Shown here: positions 24,985 to 35,130 of the stretch, piece after piece
Position numbering within the stretch: the first letter of the stretch is position 1
How the letters are laid out: each line of letters opens with the position of its first letter
Source of the DNA: Anaerotruncus sp. G3(2012)
GTDB lineage: Bacteria > Bacillota > Clostridia > Oscillospirales > Ruminococcaceae
Reading direction: 5' to 3'
Assembly (NCBI RefSeq): GCF_000403395.2
Contig: NZ_KE159680.1
Coordinates: 60,202-124,201 of the forward strand
DNA length: 64,000 bases
Position numbers and translations under genes: made by a program
Notes under the pieces: model-generated
The model's input: only the letters and a program-made list of their open reading frames with translations
Told to the model about the DNA's origin: nothing
Databases searched by the model: none

Positions 24985-25170
24985 GTGGCGAAAACATCTA
25001 TGAAGATTAAGCAGCAGCGTCCGGCGAAATTCTCCACAAGAGAATATACCAGATGCAAGATCTGCGGCCGCCCGCACGCTTACCTTCGCAAATTTGGCAT
25101 CTGCCGCATCTGCTTCAGAGAGCTGGCGTATAAAGGGCAGATCCCGGGCGTAAGGAAAGCAAGCTGGTAA
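24985..25170 (+). CDS. rpsN: 30S ribosomal protein S14, zinc-binding type Z (GTG start)
   Basis: The 61-residue short form starts at GTG behind AAGGAGGA. It has [24 protein letters not shown] and a four-cysteine zinc ribbon (CKICGRP...CRICF), the so-called C+ type. The operon position and zinc type agree with Firmicutes. No zinc-independent paralogue is in the window. Confidence 0.98.
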   Translation: MAKTSMKIKQQRPAKFSTREYTRCKICGRPHAYLRKFGICRICFRELAYKGQIPGVRKASW

Positions 25171-25203
25171 AAAACAAAGCTGAGCCAAAAGGAGGTTGAC
25201 GGC

Positions 25204-25602
25204 ATGCATATCACCGATACGATCGCTGACATGCTGACACGTATCAGAAATGCGAACAACGCAAAACACGATACTGTCGATATTCCTGCTTCCAACATGA
25301 AGAAAGCAATCGCTCAGATTTTGTTGGATGAAGGATATATTAAAAACTTCACCGTCGTGGAAGACGGCAAGCAGGGCACCATCAAGGTTACCCTGAAATA
25401 CGGGCAGGGCAAGACCCCGGTAATCCAGGGGCTTCGCAGGGTTTCCAAACCCGGCCTGCGCATCTACACCAACTGTGAGGATATGCCCCGCGTGATGAAA
25501 GGTCTCGGAACCGCGATCCTTTCCACCAACAAGGGCGTCATGACCGACCGTCAGGCCAGAGCGGCGCATGTCGGCGGCGAAGTCCTCGCGTTTGTCTGGT
25601 AA
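25204..25602 (+). CDS. rpsH: 30S ribosomal protein S8
   Basis: The 132-residue protein shows [47 protein letters not shown] and the C-terminal signature [34 protein letters not shown]8 binds the central domain of 16S rRNA and in E. coli represses the spc operon. The start follows AAAGGAGG. Confidence 0.98.
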   Translation: MHITDTIADMLTRIRNANNAKHDTVDIPASNMKKAIAQILLDEGYIKNFTVVEDGKQGTIKVTLKYGQGKTPVIQGLRRVSKPGLRIYTNCEDMPRVMKGLGTAILSTNKGVMTDRQARAAHVGGEVLAFVW

Positions 25603-25618
25603 GGGAGGTACGGCAGAA

Positions 25619-26164
25619 ATGAGCAGAATTGGAAGAAAGCCCATCGCTGTACCGGCGGGCGTCGATGTGAAGATCGACGGCCACACTGTCACTGTCAAGG
25701 GCCCGAAGGGCACCCTGACCCAGACCTTCCGCCCCGAGATCGGCATTGCGCTCGAGGGCAGCGAGATCATTGTGACCCGCCCCAACGATGAGAAAATCGA
25801 AAAGAGCATGCATGGACTCACCCGCACGCTGATTGCCAACATGGTCCACGGTGTCACCGAGGAGTTCAAAAAGGAACTGGAGATCAACGGCGTTGGTTAC
25901 CGCGCCGCCAAGCAGGGCAAACAGCTCGTGCTGACCCTCGGATTCTCGCATCAGGTCTTCTTTGAGGACAATGCGGACATCACGATCGACGTGCCTGCGC
26001 CCAACAAGATCATCGTCCACGGCCCGGACAAACAGAAGGTCGGGCAGTTTGCAGCGGAAATCCGCGAGAAACGTCCGCCGGAGCCTTATAAGGGCAAGGG
26101 CATCAAGTATGTTGACGAGGTCATCATCCGCAAGGAAGGCAAAGCAGGTAAGGGCAAGAAGTAA
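25619..26164 (+). CDS. rplF: 50S ribosomal protein L6
   Basis: The ATG at 25619 is used, behind AAGGGAGG; a longer frame overlaps rpsH and is rejected. The 181-residue protein has [33 protein letters not shown], two L6 repeats and the C-terminal signature [29 protein letters not shown]. It lies near the factor-binding site. Confidence 0.98.
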   Translation: MSRIGRKPIAVPAGVDVKIDGHTVTVKGPKGTLTQTFRPEIGIALEGSEIIVTRPNDEKIEKSMHGLTRTLIANMVHGVTEEFKKELEINGVGYRAAKQGKQLVLTLGFSHQVFFEDNADITIDVPAPNKIIVHGPDKQKVGQFAAEIREKRPPEPYKGKGIKYVDEVIIRKEGKAGKGKK

Positions 26165-26182
26165 GTAAAGGAGTGAACCACC

Positions 26183-26542
26183 ATGATTACAAAGCCTGAC
26201 AAGAACAAAGCCCGGCTGAAACGCCATGTCCGTGTCAGAGCCAAGATCAGCGGCACCCCCGAGTGCCCGCGTCTTGATGTTTTCCGCTCCGCAAAACACA
26301 TTTATGCCCAGATCATTGACGATGTGAACGGCGTCACCCTGTGTGCGGCTTCGTCGATGGATAAGGACTTCGAAGGTTTTGGCGGGAACAAGGAAGCAGC
26401 GAAAAAGGTCGGCAGCGCGATCGCCAAGAAAGCAGCCGATAAAGGCATCACCGAGGTTGTGTTCGACCGCGGCGGATATATCTACCACGGGCGCGTGAAA
26501 GAGCTTGCGGAAGCAGCCCGTGAAGGCGGCCTCAAATTCTAA
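26183..26542 (+). CDS. rplR: 50S ribosomal protein L18
   Basis: The 119-residue protein has a basic N-terminal arm ([44 protein letters not shown]) and the L18 C terminus [32 protein letters not shown]. It binds 5S rRNA together with L5. The start follows AAAGGAGTG; rpsE follows after 16 bp. Confidence 0.98.
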   Translation: MITKPDKNKARLKRHVRVRAKISGTPECPRLDVFRSAKHIYAQIIDDVNGVTLCAASSMDKDFEGFGGNKEAAKKVGSAIAKKAADKGITEVVFDRGGYIYHGRVKELAEAAREGGLKF

Positions 26543-26558
26543 GTAAGGAGGGATACTT

Positions 26559-27059
26559 TTGGCTCTTATTGATGCAACAAATCTCGATCTGAAAGAGAGA
26601 GTAGTAGCGATCAACCGCGTTTCCAAAACGGTAAAAGGCGGTCGTATCTTCAAGTTTGCGGCTCTGGTCGTAGTCGGCGACGGCAACGGCACTGTGGGCT
26701 TCGGGCTTGGCAAAGCGGGCGAGGTACCCGACGCAATTCGCAAGGGTATTGAGGACGCAAAGAAAAACCTGCACAAGATCTCGCTCAAAGGCACCACCAT
26801 TCCGCACGAGATCATCGGCGTGTTCGGCGCGGGCAGAGTCCTGATGAAACCGGCTCCGCAAGGTACCGGCGTTATCGCGGGCGGCCCGGTGCGTGCGGTG
26901 CTCGAGGTTGCGGGCATCCGGGACATCCGTACCAAGTCCCTGCGTTCCAACAACCCCTGCAACGTGGTTTCCGCGACGATCCAGGGGCTGTGCGCCCTGC
27001 GTGATGCAGAGCAGGTCGCAGCCACCCGCGGCAAAGCCGTGAAGGATATTATAGGATAA
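26559..27059 (+). CDS. rpsE: 30S ribosomal protein S5 (TTG start)
   Basis: The 166-residue protein starts at a TTG behind AAGGAGGG and has the double-stranded RNA binding motif ([53 protein letters not shown]) and the S5 C-terminal domain ([40 protein letters not shown]). It acts in decoding accuracy and mRNA unwinding. Nothing is unusual except the start codon. Confidence 0.98.
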   Translation: MALIDATNLDLKERVVAINRVSKTVKGGRIFKFAALVVVGDGNGTVGFGLGKAGEVPDAIRKGIEDAKKNLHKISLKGTTIPHEIIGVFGAGRVLMKPAPQGTGVIAGGPVRAVLEVAGIRDIRTKSLRSNNPCNVVSATIQGLCALRDAEQVAATRGKAVKDIIG

Positions 27060-27072
27060 GGAGGCGGGCAAG

Positions 27073-27252
27073 ATGGCACAGCTCAAAATCAAGCTCGTGA
27101 AGAGCCTTGTCGGCAGAAAAGACGATCAGATTGCCACCGCCGAGTCCCTCGGGCTGCGTAAGATCGGCAACGAGACTGTCCAGCCGGACAATGCTGCCAC
27201 CAAAGGCAAAATCGCGAAAATTTCCCACCTCATTGAGGTTACCGAAAACTAA
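27073..27252 (+). CDS. rpmD: 50S ribosomal protein L30
   Basis: This 59-residue protein begins [20 protein letters not shown] and contains [17 protein letters not shown], the standard L30 layout. It starts 13 bp after rpsE behind AAGGAGGCGGGC and ends 20 bp before rplO. The order rpsE-rpmD-rplO is normal for the spc operon. Confidence 0.97.
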   Translation: MAQLKIKLVKSLVGRKDDQIATAESLGLRKIGNETVQPDNAATKGKIAKISHLIEVTEN

Positions 27253-27272
27253 GCAAGGAGGTGCAGCCAACC

Positions 27273-27716
27273 ATGAAATTGCATGAACTTTCCCCGGCGC
27301 CCGGTTCCAACCGCGACGTATTCCGCAAAGGCCGCGGCCACGGTTCCGGCAACGGAAAGACCGCCGGCAAAGGCCATAAAGGCCAGAAGGCCCGTTCGGG
27401 CGGCGGCGTGCGGCCCGGTTTCGAGGGCGGTCAGATGCCGCTCCAGAGGCGTGTTCCGAAGCGCGGCTTTAACAACATCTTTGCAACCCGGTATGCAACA
27501 GTCAACGTTTCCGACCTCGAGCAGCGGTTTGAGGACGGCGCGGTTGTCGATGAGCAGGCGATCGTTGAAGCGGGCCTGCTGAAAAAGACGCTTGATGGCG
27601 TTAAAGTCCTCGGGAACGGTGAACTGACCAAAAAACTTACTGTCAACTGTGCAGCTTTTTCTTCGTCTGCCAAAGAGAAAATCGAGAAAGCAGGCGGGAA
27701 GGCCGAGGTGAAGTAA
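27273..27716 (+). CDS. rplO: 50S ribosomal protein L15
   Basis: The ATG at 27273 is chosen because AAGGAGGTG ends eight bases before it; a GTG at 27261 lies inside that site. The 147-residue protein shows [66 protein letters not shown], the glycine-rich basic N-terminal half that threads into 23S rRNA. It is followed by secY after one base. Confidence 0.98.
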   Translation: MKLHELSPAPGSNRDVFRKGRGHGSGNGKTAGKGHKGQKARSGGGVRPGFEGGQMPLQRRVPKRGFNNIFATRYATVNVSDLEQRFEDGAVVDEQAIVEAGLLKKTLDGVKVLGNGELTKKLTVNCAAFSSSAKEKIEKAGGKAEVK

Positions 27717-27717
27717 G

Positions 27718-29013
27718 ATGTTCACAACCCTGAGGAATGCGTGGCGTATCCCGGAGCTGAAGAAGAAGATTGTCTACACCCTGATGATTATTATTCTGTT
27801 CCGGCTTGGCGCGGCCGTACCGGTGCCGTTCCTCGACGCCTCCGCGCTCAACCAGATGGTTTCGGCGGGCAGCCTGCTCGGCTATCTCGACATCCTCTCG
27901 GGCGGTGCATTTGCCAGCGCGACCATCTTCGCACTCTCGATCACCCCGTATATCACCTCGTCCATCGTTATCCAGCTGCTCACCGTCGCGATCCCTGCGC
28001 TCGAACGGCTGGCCAAAGAGGGCGAGGACGGACGTAAAAAGATCAACAAGATCACCCGGTATACCACCCTCGGGCTTGCCCTGCTCCAGGCGTTCGCCTA
28101 CTACACCATGCTGCGCAACCAGTTCCATGCGGTCAACTATACTTCCGGCTTTGCAGGGGTATTTTCCGCGCTGGTTATCATCAGCACCTTTGTCGGCGGC
28201 GCGCTGCTGATCGTCTACCTCGGTGAGCGGATCGATGAAAACGGGATTGGGAACGGCATTTCGCTCATCCTCTTCTCGGGCATCGTTTCCCGCGGGCCTT
28301 CCGCAGTGGTCGGGTTCGGACGGTATATCCGCCTGAACGAGTACAGCTTCTCGAGCATGGTCTCGGTCGTCTTTATGGTCGCGCTTTTCCTGGTGCTGAT
28401 CGTGGCGATCATCATTATGACCAACGCCGAGCGGCGGATCCCGGTGCAGTATGCCAAGCGGGTGGTCGGACGCAAGATGTACGGCGGCCAGTCGACCTTC
28501 ATCCCGGTGAAGGTAAACATGTCGGGCGTTATGCCGATCATCTTTGCATCTTCGCTGCTCGCGATCCCCGGCACCATCGCGGCATTCACCAGCCCCGATC
28601 CCAACAGCTTCGCGGGCAGGATGCTCTATTCGTTCAATACCAACACCATCCTTTATGCAGTGCTCTATTTCGTACTGATCCTGGCGTTCAACTACTTCTA
28701 TGTTGCGATCCAGTATAACCCGATCGAGATGAGCAACAACCTGCGCAACAACAGCGGCACCATCCCGGGCATCCGTCCGGGCCGGCCCACTTCCGATTTT
28801 ATCGCAAGGATCATCGCGAAAATTACCCTGATCGGCGGTCTGTTCCTCGGCATTGTCGCCACCCTGCCGATCCTGCTCGGGAAGTTTACCCCGGGGCTGA
28901 ACGTTTCGCTCGGCGGTACCTCGGTCATCATCGTGGTTGGCGTTGCACTCGATACCTTCCGCCAGCTCGAATCCCAGATGATGATGCGTCACTACAAAGG
29001 TTTCCTTGAATAG
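27718..29013 (+). CDS. secY: Protein translocase subunit SecY
   Basis: The 431-residue membrane protein has ten predicted helices, beginning RIPELKKKIVYTLMIIILFRLGAAVPVPF, with the plug region (GGAFASATIFALSITPYITSSIVIQLL) and cytoplasmic loops rich in basic residues (AERRIPVQYAKRVVGRKMYGG; NNLRNNSGTIPGIRPGRPTSDF). It is the channel of the Sec system. It lies directly behind rplO, the usual bacterial arrangement, and the start is close to the rplO stop, so its translation is probably coupled. Confidence 0.98.
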   Translation: MFTTLRNAWRIPELKKKIVYTLMIIILFRLGAAVPVPFLDASALNQMVSAGSLLGYLDILSGGAFASATIFALSITPYITSSIVIQLLTVAIPALERLAKEGEDGRKKINKITRYTTLGLALLQAFAYYTMLRNQFHAVNYTSGFAGVFSALVIISTFVGGALLIVYLGERIDENGIGNGISLILFSGIVSRGPSAVVGFGRYIRLNEYSFSSMVSVVFMVALFLVLIVAIIIMTNAERRIPVQYAKRVVGRKMYGGQSTFIPVKVNMSGVMPIIFASSLLAIPGTIAAFTSPDPNSFAGRMLYSFNTNTILYAVLYFVLILAFNYFYVAIQYNPIEMSNNLRNNSGTIPGIRPGRPTSDFIARIIAKITLIGGLFLGIVATLPILLGKFTPGLNVSLGGTSVIIVVGVALDTFRQLESQMMMRHYKGFLE

Positions 29014-29031
29014 AAAAGTGAGGTTAGGGTT

Positions 29032-29664
29032 ATGAAACTGATTCTCCTCGGCGCTCCGGGTGCCGGCAAGGGCACTCAGGCGGAGGTCATCCGCGAACAT
29101 TTGCAGATTCCGGCAGTCAGCACAGGGAACATCATCCGTGAGGCGCTCCGGAACGGGACCGAAATGGGCCTGAAGGCCAAGTCCTATATGGACAGCGGCG
29201 CACTGGTGCCTGATGAGGTCGTAATCGGGATCATTGAAGAGCGTCTTCAGCAGGACGACTGCAAAAACGGGTTTATCCTCGATGGGTTCCCGCGCACCGT
29301 CCCGCAGGCAGAGGCGCTCGGCCGGATGGGGATCGAGATCGACCGGGTGGTTGACATCGAAGTTTCCGATCAGGCGATTATCCAGCGGCTCTCGGGCAGA
29401 CGTGTCTGCGAGAAGTGCGGCGCGAGCTACCATGTCGAGCACAACCCTTCCAAGCAGGAGGGTATCTGCGACAAGTGCGGCGGGAATACGGTGGTCCGCA
29501 AGGATGATAAGCCGGAGACTGTGCTCGAACGCCTCGAGACCTACCATCAGCAGACCGAACCGCTCAAAGCGTTCTACGAAAAAGCGGGCAAGCTGGTCAT
29601 CGTGCAGGGACAGGGTGAGGTCTCCGACACATCCCGTCTGGTGCTGGCCGCGCTGGAGGCTTAA
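29032..29664 (+). CDS. adk: Adenylate kinase, zinc-binding LID type
   Basis: The 210-residue enzyme interconverts ATP + AMP and 2 ADP. It has the P-loop GAPGAGKGTQ (7-16), DGFPRT (about 84-89), and a long LID with four zinc-binding cysteines (CEKCGASYH...CDKCGG), common in Gram-positive bacteria. The start is preceded by only a weak site (GTGAGGTTAGGGTT). map follows after 4 bp. Confidence 0.98.
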   Translation: MKLILLGAPGAGKGTQAEVIREHLQIPAVSTGNIIREALRNGTEMGLKAKSYMDSGALVPDEVVIGIIEERLQQDDCKNGFILDGFPRTVPQAEALGRMGIEIDRVVDIEVSDQAIIQRLSGRRVCEKCGASYHVEHNPSKQEGICDKCGGNTVVRKDDKPETVLERLETYHQQTEPLKAFYEKAGKLVIVQGQGEVSDTSRLVLAALEA

Positions 29665-29668
29665 TAGC

Positions 29669-30424
29669 ATGGCAATGGTCACACTGAAAACTTCCAAAGA
29701 GCTTGCAAAAATGCGCAAGGCCGGCGCGATCGCTGCGCAGGCTTTGCAGGCAGGCGGCGCGGCGATCCGTCCGGGGGTTACCACCGGCGAGGTTGACCGG
29801 GCCATCAAAAGGTTTATTGTTTCAAAGGGAGCCAAACCCTCGTTTCTGGGGTATGGTGGTTTTCCGGGCAGCGCGTGCATCTCGGTGAATGAAGAGGTTA
29901 TCCACGGGATCCCCGGTAAACGGATTCTCAGAGAAGGCGACATCGTCAGCATCGACGTAGGCGCCCTGTATGACGGATACCACGGGGACACGGCTGCGAC
30001 CTTCGCGGTCGGCGCGGTGGATACGCAGGCCCAGACGCTGATGGATGCCACCCGCGAAAGCCTGCAGGCCGCTCTTGCGGTGATGCGGGTGGGTGCGCGG
30101 ATCGGTGACATTGGCAGTGCGGTGCAGTCCTATGTGGAGGAACGCGGGTTCGGCGTGGTGCACGAATATGTCGGGCATGGCGTCGGCCGGAACCTGCACG
30201 AGGCCCCGGAGGTGCCCAACTACGGGCGTCCGGGACATGGGGTGCGGCTGGTCGCGGGCATGGTGCTCGCGGTGGAGCCGATGATTACCCAGCATTCCCC
30301 TGAGATCCGCGAGCTTTCGGACGGATGGACGATCGTCACCGCCGACAAGGGGCTTGCCGCACATTTCGAACACACCATCGCGATCACCGAAAGCGGGCCG
30401 GTGATCCTGACACAGCCTGAATAG
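29669..30424 (+). CDS. map: Methionine aminopeptidase type I
   Basis: The ATG at 29669 lies nine bases after GGAGG; the frame is open far upstream inside adk, which is a shadow. The 251-residue protein removes N-terminal methionine. It shows SVNEEVIHGIPG with the substrate histidine, the metal ligands in IDVGALYDGYHGDTAAT, GHGVGRNLHEAPEVPNYG, and the glutamates in AVEPMI and FEHTIAIT. There is no N-terminal SH3-type extension. The secY-adk-map order is typical of Firmicutes. Confidence 0.98.
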   Translation: MAMVTLKTSKELAKMRKAGAIAAQALQAGGAAIRPGVTTGEVDRAIKRFIVSKGAKPSFLGYGGFPGSACISVNEEVIHGIPGKRILREGDIVSIDVGALYDGYHGDTAATFAVGAVDTQAQTLMDATRESLQAALAVMRVGARIGDIGSAVQSYVEERGFGVVHEYVGHGVGRNLHEAPEVPNYGRPGHGVRLVAGMVLAVEPMITQHSPEIRELSDGWTIVTADKGLAAHFEHTIAITESGPVILTQPE

Positions 30425-30436
30425 GGGGTGCCAGGA

Positions 30437-30703
30437 ATGCCGATCCAGACGGGCAGCGTGGTCGAGTCGATTGCAGGGCATGACGCCGGGCGGTTCTATG
30501 TGGTCGTCTCGGTGGAAAAGAGGCATGTCGCGCTTGCCGACGGCAAGGTGCGGCTGCTGGAAAAGCCAAAGCGCAAGAGTGTGAAACACATCCGGAAAAC
30601 CAATGCTGTGCTGGACCTTTCCAGCGGAGCCACCAATAAAAAGCTGCGGACGTTCCTGCGGGGATGCCGCGGTGAGAGCGAGGGAGGAAACGAGCTTGTC
30701 TAA
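30437..30703 (+). CDS. KOW domain RNA-binding protein (L14e/L27e-like)
   Basis: This 88-residue basic protein starts behind AGGGGGTG. It has a KOW-like N-terminal half ([52 protein letters not shown]). It sits between map and infA, where many Clostridia carry such a gene annotated as a KOW or ribosomal L14E/L6E/L27E-like protein. Its stop overlaps the start of infA (TTGTCTAA). An RNA-binding role in translation is inferred from fold and context. Confidence 0.85.
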   Translation: MPIQTGSVVESIAGHDAGRFYVVVSVEKRHVALADGKVRLLEKPKRKSVKHIRKTNAVLDLSSGATNKKLRTFLRGCRGESEGGNELV

Positions 30704-30914
30704 GGAAGATGTCATCGAAATTGAAGGCACCGTCGTAGAGAGCCTGCCCAACGCGCAGTTCCGGGTGGAGCTGCCCAACGGGCATCAGCTTTTAGCGCAT
30801 ATATCAGGTAAGCTGCGGATGAACTTTATCCGTATCCTGCCGGGAGATAAGGTCACACTGGAGATGTCTCCGTACGACCTGACCAAGGGGCGCATTACCT
30901 GGCGCTCCAAATAA
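30696..30914 (+). CDS. infA: Translation initiation factor IF-1 (TTG start)
   Basis: The 72-residue OB-fold protein starts at a TTG eight bases after GGAGG (30683-30687). It reads [72 protein letters not shown], a complete IF-1. The first bases overlap the end of the KOW gene, so the two are translationally coupled. Confidence 0.97.
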   Translation: MSKEDVIEIEGTVVESLPNAQFRVELPNGHQLLAHISGKLRMNFIRILPGDKVTLEMSPYDLTKGRITWRSK

Positions 30915-30953
30915 GCAAGAAACATCCAAGGGAGCAGAAGGAGGTAATTTCTC

Positions 30954-31067
30954 ATGAAAGTAAGACCTTCCGTTAAGCCCATCTGTGAAAAGTGCAAGAT
31001 CATCAAGCGCAAGGGCCGTATCATGGTTATCTGCGCAAACCCCAAGCACAAACAGCGTCAGGGCTAA
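30954..31067 (+). CDS. rpmJ: 50S ribosomal protein L36
   Basis: The 37-residue zinc protein begins [21 protein letters not shown] and ends [11 protein letters not shown], with the three cysteines and one histidine of the zinc-binding form. The start follows AAGGAGGTAATTT. It lies in the normal position between infA and rpsM. Confidence 0.97.
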   Translation: MKVRPSVKPICEKCKIIKRKGRIMVICANPKHKQRQG

Positions 31068-31101
31068 GTGTAAAACCGAATAATGGAGGTGTAACAGAAG
31101 T

Positions 31102-31470
31102 ATGGCTCGTATAGCTGGCGTTGACCTGCCGAGAGAAAAGCGGGTCGAGATCGGTTTGACCTATATCTTTGGTATAGGCCGCAAAACCGCTCAGCAAATC
31201 CTTGCGTCCACCGGCGTGAATCCGGACATCCGTGTCAAGGACCTTTCCGAGGAGGACGTTTCCAAGCTGCGTGATTATATCGACCACAACCTGCATGTGG
31301 AGGGTGACCTCCGCCGTGAGGTCGCGCTGAACATCAAGCGCATGGTTGAGATCGGGTGCTACCGCGGCGTGCGCCACAGAAAGGGTCTGCCTGTCCGCGG
31401 GCAGAGAACCAAGACCAATGCGCGCACCAGAAAAGGCCCCAAGAAGACTATCGCCAACAAGAAGAAATAA
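31102..31470 (+). CDS. rpsM: 30S ribosomal protein S13
   Basis: The 122-residue protein has [34 protein letters not shown], the helix-two-turn-helix of S13, and the C-terminal tail signature [36 protein letters not shown] that reaches the P site. The start follows TGGAGGTG. rpsK follows after 19 bp. Confidence 0.98.
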   Translation: MARIAGVDLPREKRVEIGLTYIFGIGRKTAQQILASTGVNPDIRVKDLSEEDVSKLRDYIDHNLHVEGDLRREVALNIKRMVEIGCYRGVRHRKGLPVRGQRTKTNARTRKGPKKTIANKKK

Positions 31471-31489
31471 TCAGGGAGGGATATAGACG

Positions 31490-31891
31490 ATGGCAAAAGC
31501 AACTGCCAGAAAAACAGCCACTCGCAGACGCCGCGAGCGCAAAAACATCGAGCGCGGAGCGGCGCATATCCAGTCCACGTTCAACAATACGATCGTCACC
31601 ATCACCGACACCCAGGGCAACGCGCTTTCGTGGGCTTCGGCTGGCGGGCTGGGCTTCAGAGGCTCCAGAAAGAGCACCCCGTATGCCGCGCAGACCGCTG
31701 CGGAGACCGCTGCAAAGGCTGCCATGGAACATGGGCTCAAGACGGTCGAAGTGTTCGTAAAAGGACCTGGCTCGGGCCGTGAAGCCGCAATCCGCGCATT
31801 GCAGGCAGCAGGTCTCGAGGTCAACATGATTAAGGACGTGACCCCCATCCCGCACAACGGATGCCGTCCGCCCAAGAGAAGACGCGTCTAA
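31490..31891 (+). CDS. rpsK: 30S ribosomal protein S11
   Basis: The 133-residue protein has a basic N-terminal arm and the S11 core ([83 protein letters not shown]). It forms the platform with S6/S18 and S21. The start follows AGGGAGGG. Confidence 0.98.
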   Translation: MAKATARKTATRRRRERKNIERGAAHIQSTFNNTIVTITDTQGNALSWASAGGLGFRGSRKSTPYAAQTAAETAAKAAMEHGLKTVEVFVKGPGSGREAAIRALQAAGLEVNMIKDVTPIPHNGCRPPKRRRV

Positions 31892-31951
31892 ACGCATCTG
31901 ATCCCGCAGCGTGCCCCGCACGCCGCCCAAACCATTCAGGAGGTGCAATCA

Positions 31952-32569
31952 ATGGCAAGATATACCGGCGCTGTATGCAGGCTCTGCCGCCGCGAGAACA
32001 AAAAGCTGTTCCTCAAGGGCGAGAGATGCTACACCGACAAGTGTGCCGTCACCCGCAGGGCTTCGGTTCCCGGGCAACACGGCAAGGCGCGTAAGAAGAT
32101 CTCCGAATATGGAATCCAGCTCCGCGCCAAACAGCAGGCCAAGCGTTATTATGGGGTTCTCGAGAGCCAGTTCGAGAAATATTTCGATATGGCGGAGCGC
32201 CAGTCCGGCATGACCGGTGAAAACCTGCTGCGCATCTGTGAGAGCCGTCTGGACAATGTAGTTTACCGTCTGGGCTTCGCGGCTTCCCGCAAAGAGGCAC
32301 GCCAGCTGGTTCGGCATAACCATTTCACTGTGAACGGCAAAAAGGCCAATATCCCCTCGATCCTGCTCAAGTCCGGCGATCTGGTTGCGGTGGCATCCAA
32401 GAGCGGCAAGCTCAAAGAGGTTGTCGAAGCGATGTCTGCCCGTCCGGTTGTAAAATGGCTGGACTGCGACAAGACCAAAATGACCGGCCGCGTCATCGAA
32501 CTCCCGCACCGCGAGGACATCGACCTCGACGTTGAGGAGCACCTGATCGTCGAGTTGTACAGCAAGTAA
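31952..32569 (+). CDS. rpsD: 30S ribosomal protein S4, zinc-binding type
   Basis: The ATG at 31952 is used, after CAGGAGGTG; a GTG at 31943 lies inside that site. The 205-residue protein has [31 protein letters not shown] with four cysteines (zinc form), then the S4 RNA-binding domain ([39 protein letters not shown]). S4 initiates 30S assembly and in several bacteria represses the alpha operon. It lies between rpsK and rpoA as in many Firmicutes. Confidence 0.98.
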   Translation: MARYTGAVCRLCRRENKKLFLKGERCYTDKCAVTRRASVPGQHGKARKKISEYGIQLRAKQQAKRYYGVLESQFEKYFDMAERQSGMTGENLLRICESRLDNVVYRLGFAASRKEARQLVRHNHFTVNGKKANIPSILLKSGDLVAVASKSGKLKEVVEAMSARPVVKWLDCDKTKMTGRVIELPHREDIDLDVEEHLIVELYSK

Positions 32570-32679
32570 TCATGTGGAGGCGCGCAGCAATACGCGCCGC
32601 CGCATGACCGCGCAAGGTTTTAGGGAAACGAGAATGACAAGGCGGGGATTGAGTTTCCGCCGGAGAAGGAGGGTCCATT

Positions 32680-33636
32680 ATGGTCAAAATCATAGAGCCC
32701 AAGATTGAGACGGTCGAGCTCAAGTCTGACGGTAGTTACGGCAAATTTGTGGCGGAACCGCTGGACAGAGGTTTTGGTACCACGCTGGGGAATGCCCTGC
32801 GCCGTGTGCTGCTTTCCTCTCTTCCTGGTGTTGCGGTCATCTCTGTGAAGATCGACGGCGTCCAGCACGAATTCTCGACAATCCCGGGAGTGAAAGAAGA
32901 CGTAACTGAGATTATCCTCAACATCAAGGGGCTTACCGCAAAGCTGTATTGCGATGAACCCAAGACGGTGAGAATAGAGGCCCAGGGCGAGTGTGAAGTG
33001 ACCGCCGGAAGCATCGAATGCGATTCGGAGGTTGAGATACTCGACCCGAGTATGCACATCGCCACGCTGGATGCGGGCGCCAAGCTCTCGATGGAGATTA
33101 CGCTGCGCAAAGGGCAGGGCTATGTGTCCGCCGACCGCAACAAGCATACCGAGCTTGAGAAAGCTCCGATCGGAACCATCGCGGTTGACAGTATCTACAC
33201 CCCGGTGCTGAAGGTCAACTATACGGTGGAGAACACCCGGGTAGAACAGATAACCGACTATGACAAACTCACGATTGAAGTCTGGACAGACGGGACCATC
33301 TCCGCGAAGGAGGCGGTGAGTCTGGCGGCCAAGATCCTCAATAGACAACTCAATCACTTCGTCGACCTTTCGGATGAGGTGAGCACAACCGAGATCATGG
33401 ACAAAAAAGAGGATACCGGTAAAGATAAACTTCTTGAGATGACCATTGAAGAGCTTGACTTATCTGTTCGCGCGTTTAACTGTCTGAAGAGAGCCAGCGT
33501 CAATACCGTGGCGGACCTCATCAACAAGTCTCCGGACGAGATGATGAAGGTGCGTAACCTCGGAAAGAAATCGTTGGAAGAGGTTATCTGGAAGTTACAG
33601 TCACTGGGATTTGACCTTTCTAAGGACGAAGAATAA
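32680..33636 (+). CDS. rpoA: DNA-directed RNA polymerase subunit alpha
   Basis: The 318-residue protein has the N-terminal assembly domain ([53 protein letters not shown]) and the C-terminal domain ([44 protein letters not shown]) that binds UP elements and activators. The start follows AAGGAGGG. A 110-bp GC-rich gap separates it from rpsD; no promoter was clear there. Confidence 0.98.
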   Translation: MVKIIEPKIETVELKSDGSYGKFVAEPLDRGFGTTLGNALRRVLLSSLPGVAVISVKIDGVQHEFSTIPGVKEDVTEIILNIKGLTAKLYCDEPKTVRIEAQGECEVTAGSIECDSEVEILDPSMHIATLDAGAKLSMEITLRKGQGYVSADRNKHTELEKAPIGTIAVDSIYTPVLKVNYTVENTRVEQITDYDKLTIEVWTDGTISAKEAVSLAAKILNRQLNHFVDLSDEVSTTEIMDKKEDTGKDKLLEMTIEELDLSVRAFNCLKRASVNTVADLINKSPDEMMKVRNLGKKSLEEVIWKLQSLGFDLSKDEE

Positions 33637-33683
33637 TCCGGGCGCCAGGCGCCTGCAAAGTTTTGGGTAAGGAGTGAAATTCG

Positions 33684-34025
33684 ATGCCAGGAACCAGAAA
33701 ACTCGGCAGAACTTCCAGCCATAGAATGGCAATGCTCAGGGCGATGGTCACCTTCCTGCTGGAAAACGGCAAGATCGAGACCACTGTCACGCGGGCAAAA
33801 GAAGTTCGTGCGATGACCGAGAAGATGATTACAACGGCTAAAACCAACGACCTCCACTCCAAGCGTCAGATTTTCTCTTTCGTAACGAAAGAGGATGTCG
33901 CGAAGAAGCTGTTTGACGAGATCGCCCCTAAGTATCAGGAGACTAAGGGCGGGTATACCAGAATCGTCAAGATCGGCCCTCGCCGCGGTGACGCCGCAGA
34001 GATGGCAATTATCGAGCTGGTTTGA
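33684..34025 (+). CDS. rplQ: 50S ribosomal protein L17
   Basis: The 113-residue protein shows [48 protein letters not shown] and the C terminus [25 protein letters not shown]. It is the last gene of the operon and is followed after 22 bp by a strong terminator. The start follows AAGGAGTG. Confidence 0.98.
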   Translation: MPGTRKLGRTSSHRMAMLRAMVTFLLENGKIETTVTRAKEVRAMTEKMITTAKTNDLHSKRQIFSFVTKEDVAKKLFDEIAPKYQETKGGYTRIVKIGPRRGDAAEMAIIELV

Positions 34026-34047
34026 ACCATATAAGCGATATGAAAAA

Positions 34048-34075
34048 ACGCAGAGGATTTTCCTCTGCGTTTTTA
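34048..34075 (+). terminator. Terminator of the S10-spc-alpha operon
   Basis: The stem ACGCAGAGGA / TCCTCTGCGT (loop TT, or CAGAGGA-TTTT-CCTCTG core) between 34048 and 34070 is followed by TTTTACTTTTT. An A6 run on the other side makes it bidirectional. Confidence 0.9.
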
Positions 34076-34173
34076 CTTTTTGGAATATTTATATTTATTT
34101 TTACAAATAGAAAATCTAACATTTCTGCGAATAGGTGCCTGTTTTGAAGGGTATCGATGATAGTATGTTTGAC

Positions 34174-34345
34174 AGGGGGCTTTTTCACTTGCAAAAAGCC
34201 CCCTCTTGCCGCTTCGCGGCAATTCACCCGAAAAAAGCGCTTCACAGGATAAAGCGTTCCGCTCGCTGCGGCGAGCGGCGAGGGCTCTGCCCCTCGACCC
34301 CGCGATTTTTTGAAAAAAATCGAGTAAAACTTTAGTTTTGGGAAA
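34174..34345. repeat. Mosaic intergenic repeat block (modules C and A)
   Basis: In the opposite orientation to the 12.3 kb block: module C hairpin AGGGGGCTTTTT/AAAAAGCCCCCT (34174-34204), CGGCAATTCACCCG, CGCTTCACAGGATAAAG, then CCCCTCGACCCCGCGATTTTTTG and GAGTAAAACTTTAG. A second short A-type tail (GAGAAAAACTTTGG) follows at about 34381. No gene is supported between rplQ and tcdA. Confidence 0.85.
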
Positions 34346-34410
34346 AAGCGGCACCCGACCCCTCCCCGGAGCAAAAAAATCGAGAAAAACTTTGGCTTTT
34401 AGCAAGGTTC

Positions 34411-35130
34411 TTACACCAGTTGAAGCAGGCGGCGCACCACGTAAGATGCGATCAAATACCCTGCGGCGGGCGGCACAAATGCAATGCTTGCGGGAGCATG
34501 ACGTCCGTTCTGGCTGTCTGGGCAGACCGTTTTACGCGGTGTTTCGAGGGAGTAGAGGACAGTCTGAGAAGTCACGCCGCGCTTTTTCAGCTCCCGGCGC
34601 ATCACCCGCGCAAGTCCGCAGCCACATCCATTAGCAGTTTCGCAGATGTCACCAATCCGGAGCTGAGAAGGGTCGAGCCGGTTACCGGTGCCCAAACAGG
34701 TTACCAGCGGTACATGCCTTGTCTGGCATTCCTGTGCGAGGTGGAGCTTGGCGGTAACCGTGTCGATCGCATCCACCACAAAAGCGGGGGACCAGTCGAA
34801 CAGGAAGGCATGGTTTTCGGGCAGATAAAATTCGGGGGTGAAGGTAAAATCCCCTTCCGGACAGATCGAACGCAAACGCTTTTCCTGTGCGTCAGTTTTG
34901 CGCCACCCCACCACCTCCCGGGTAGCGACAAGCTGCCGGTTCAGATTGGTGAGGTCCACCCGGTCATGGTCGATCAGCAGCAGATGCCCCACACCAGCCC
35001 GGCAGAGCGCTTCTGCGGCGGCAGAACCGACCCCGCCCAACCCCAGTATGGCAACCCTGGCGCTTTGCAGGCGTGCAAGCCCTTCGGAACCGATCAAAAG
35101 TTCGGTGCGCTGCAACCAGTTACCATCCAC
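34411..35130 (-). CDS. tcdA: tRNA threonylcarbamoyladenosine dehydratase (ThiF/E1-like)
   Basis: The enzyme cyclises t6A37 to ct6A in tRNAs. A GTG at 35130 with GGAGGGGG upstream is preferred; an ATG at 35157 would add nine residues. The roughly 239-residue protein has the nucleotide-binding GLGGVGSAAAEALCRAG, the E1-like LIDHDRVDLTNLNRQ and DAIDTVTAKLHL. A conserved CGCGLARVMRRELKKRG segment follows. It overlaps the end of the TtcA-family gene by 11 bp, so two tRNA-modification genes are coupled. Confidence 0.88.
   Translation of the reverse strand: MDGNWLQRTELLIGSEGLARLQSARVAILGLGGVGSAAAEALCRAGVGHLLLIDHDRVDLTNLNRQLVATREVVGWRKTDAQEKRLRSICPEGDFTFTPEFYLPENHAFLFDWSPAFVVDAIDTVTAKLHLAQECQTRHVPLVTCLGTGNRLDPSQLRIGDICETANGCGCGLARVMRRELKKRGVTSQTVLYSLETPRKTVCPDSQNGRHAPASIAFVPPAAGYLIASYVVRRLLQLV

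Noticed and set aside
27643..30111. An 822-codon open frame antisense to secY-adk-map
   Set aside because: Opposite-strand shadow of three certain genes; its sequence is rich in D, R and A with no motif.
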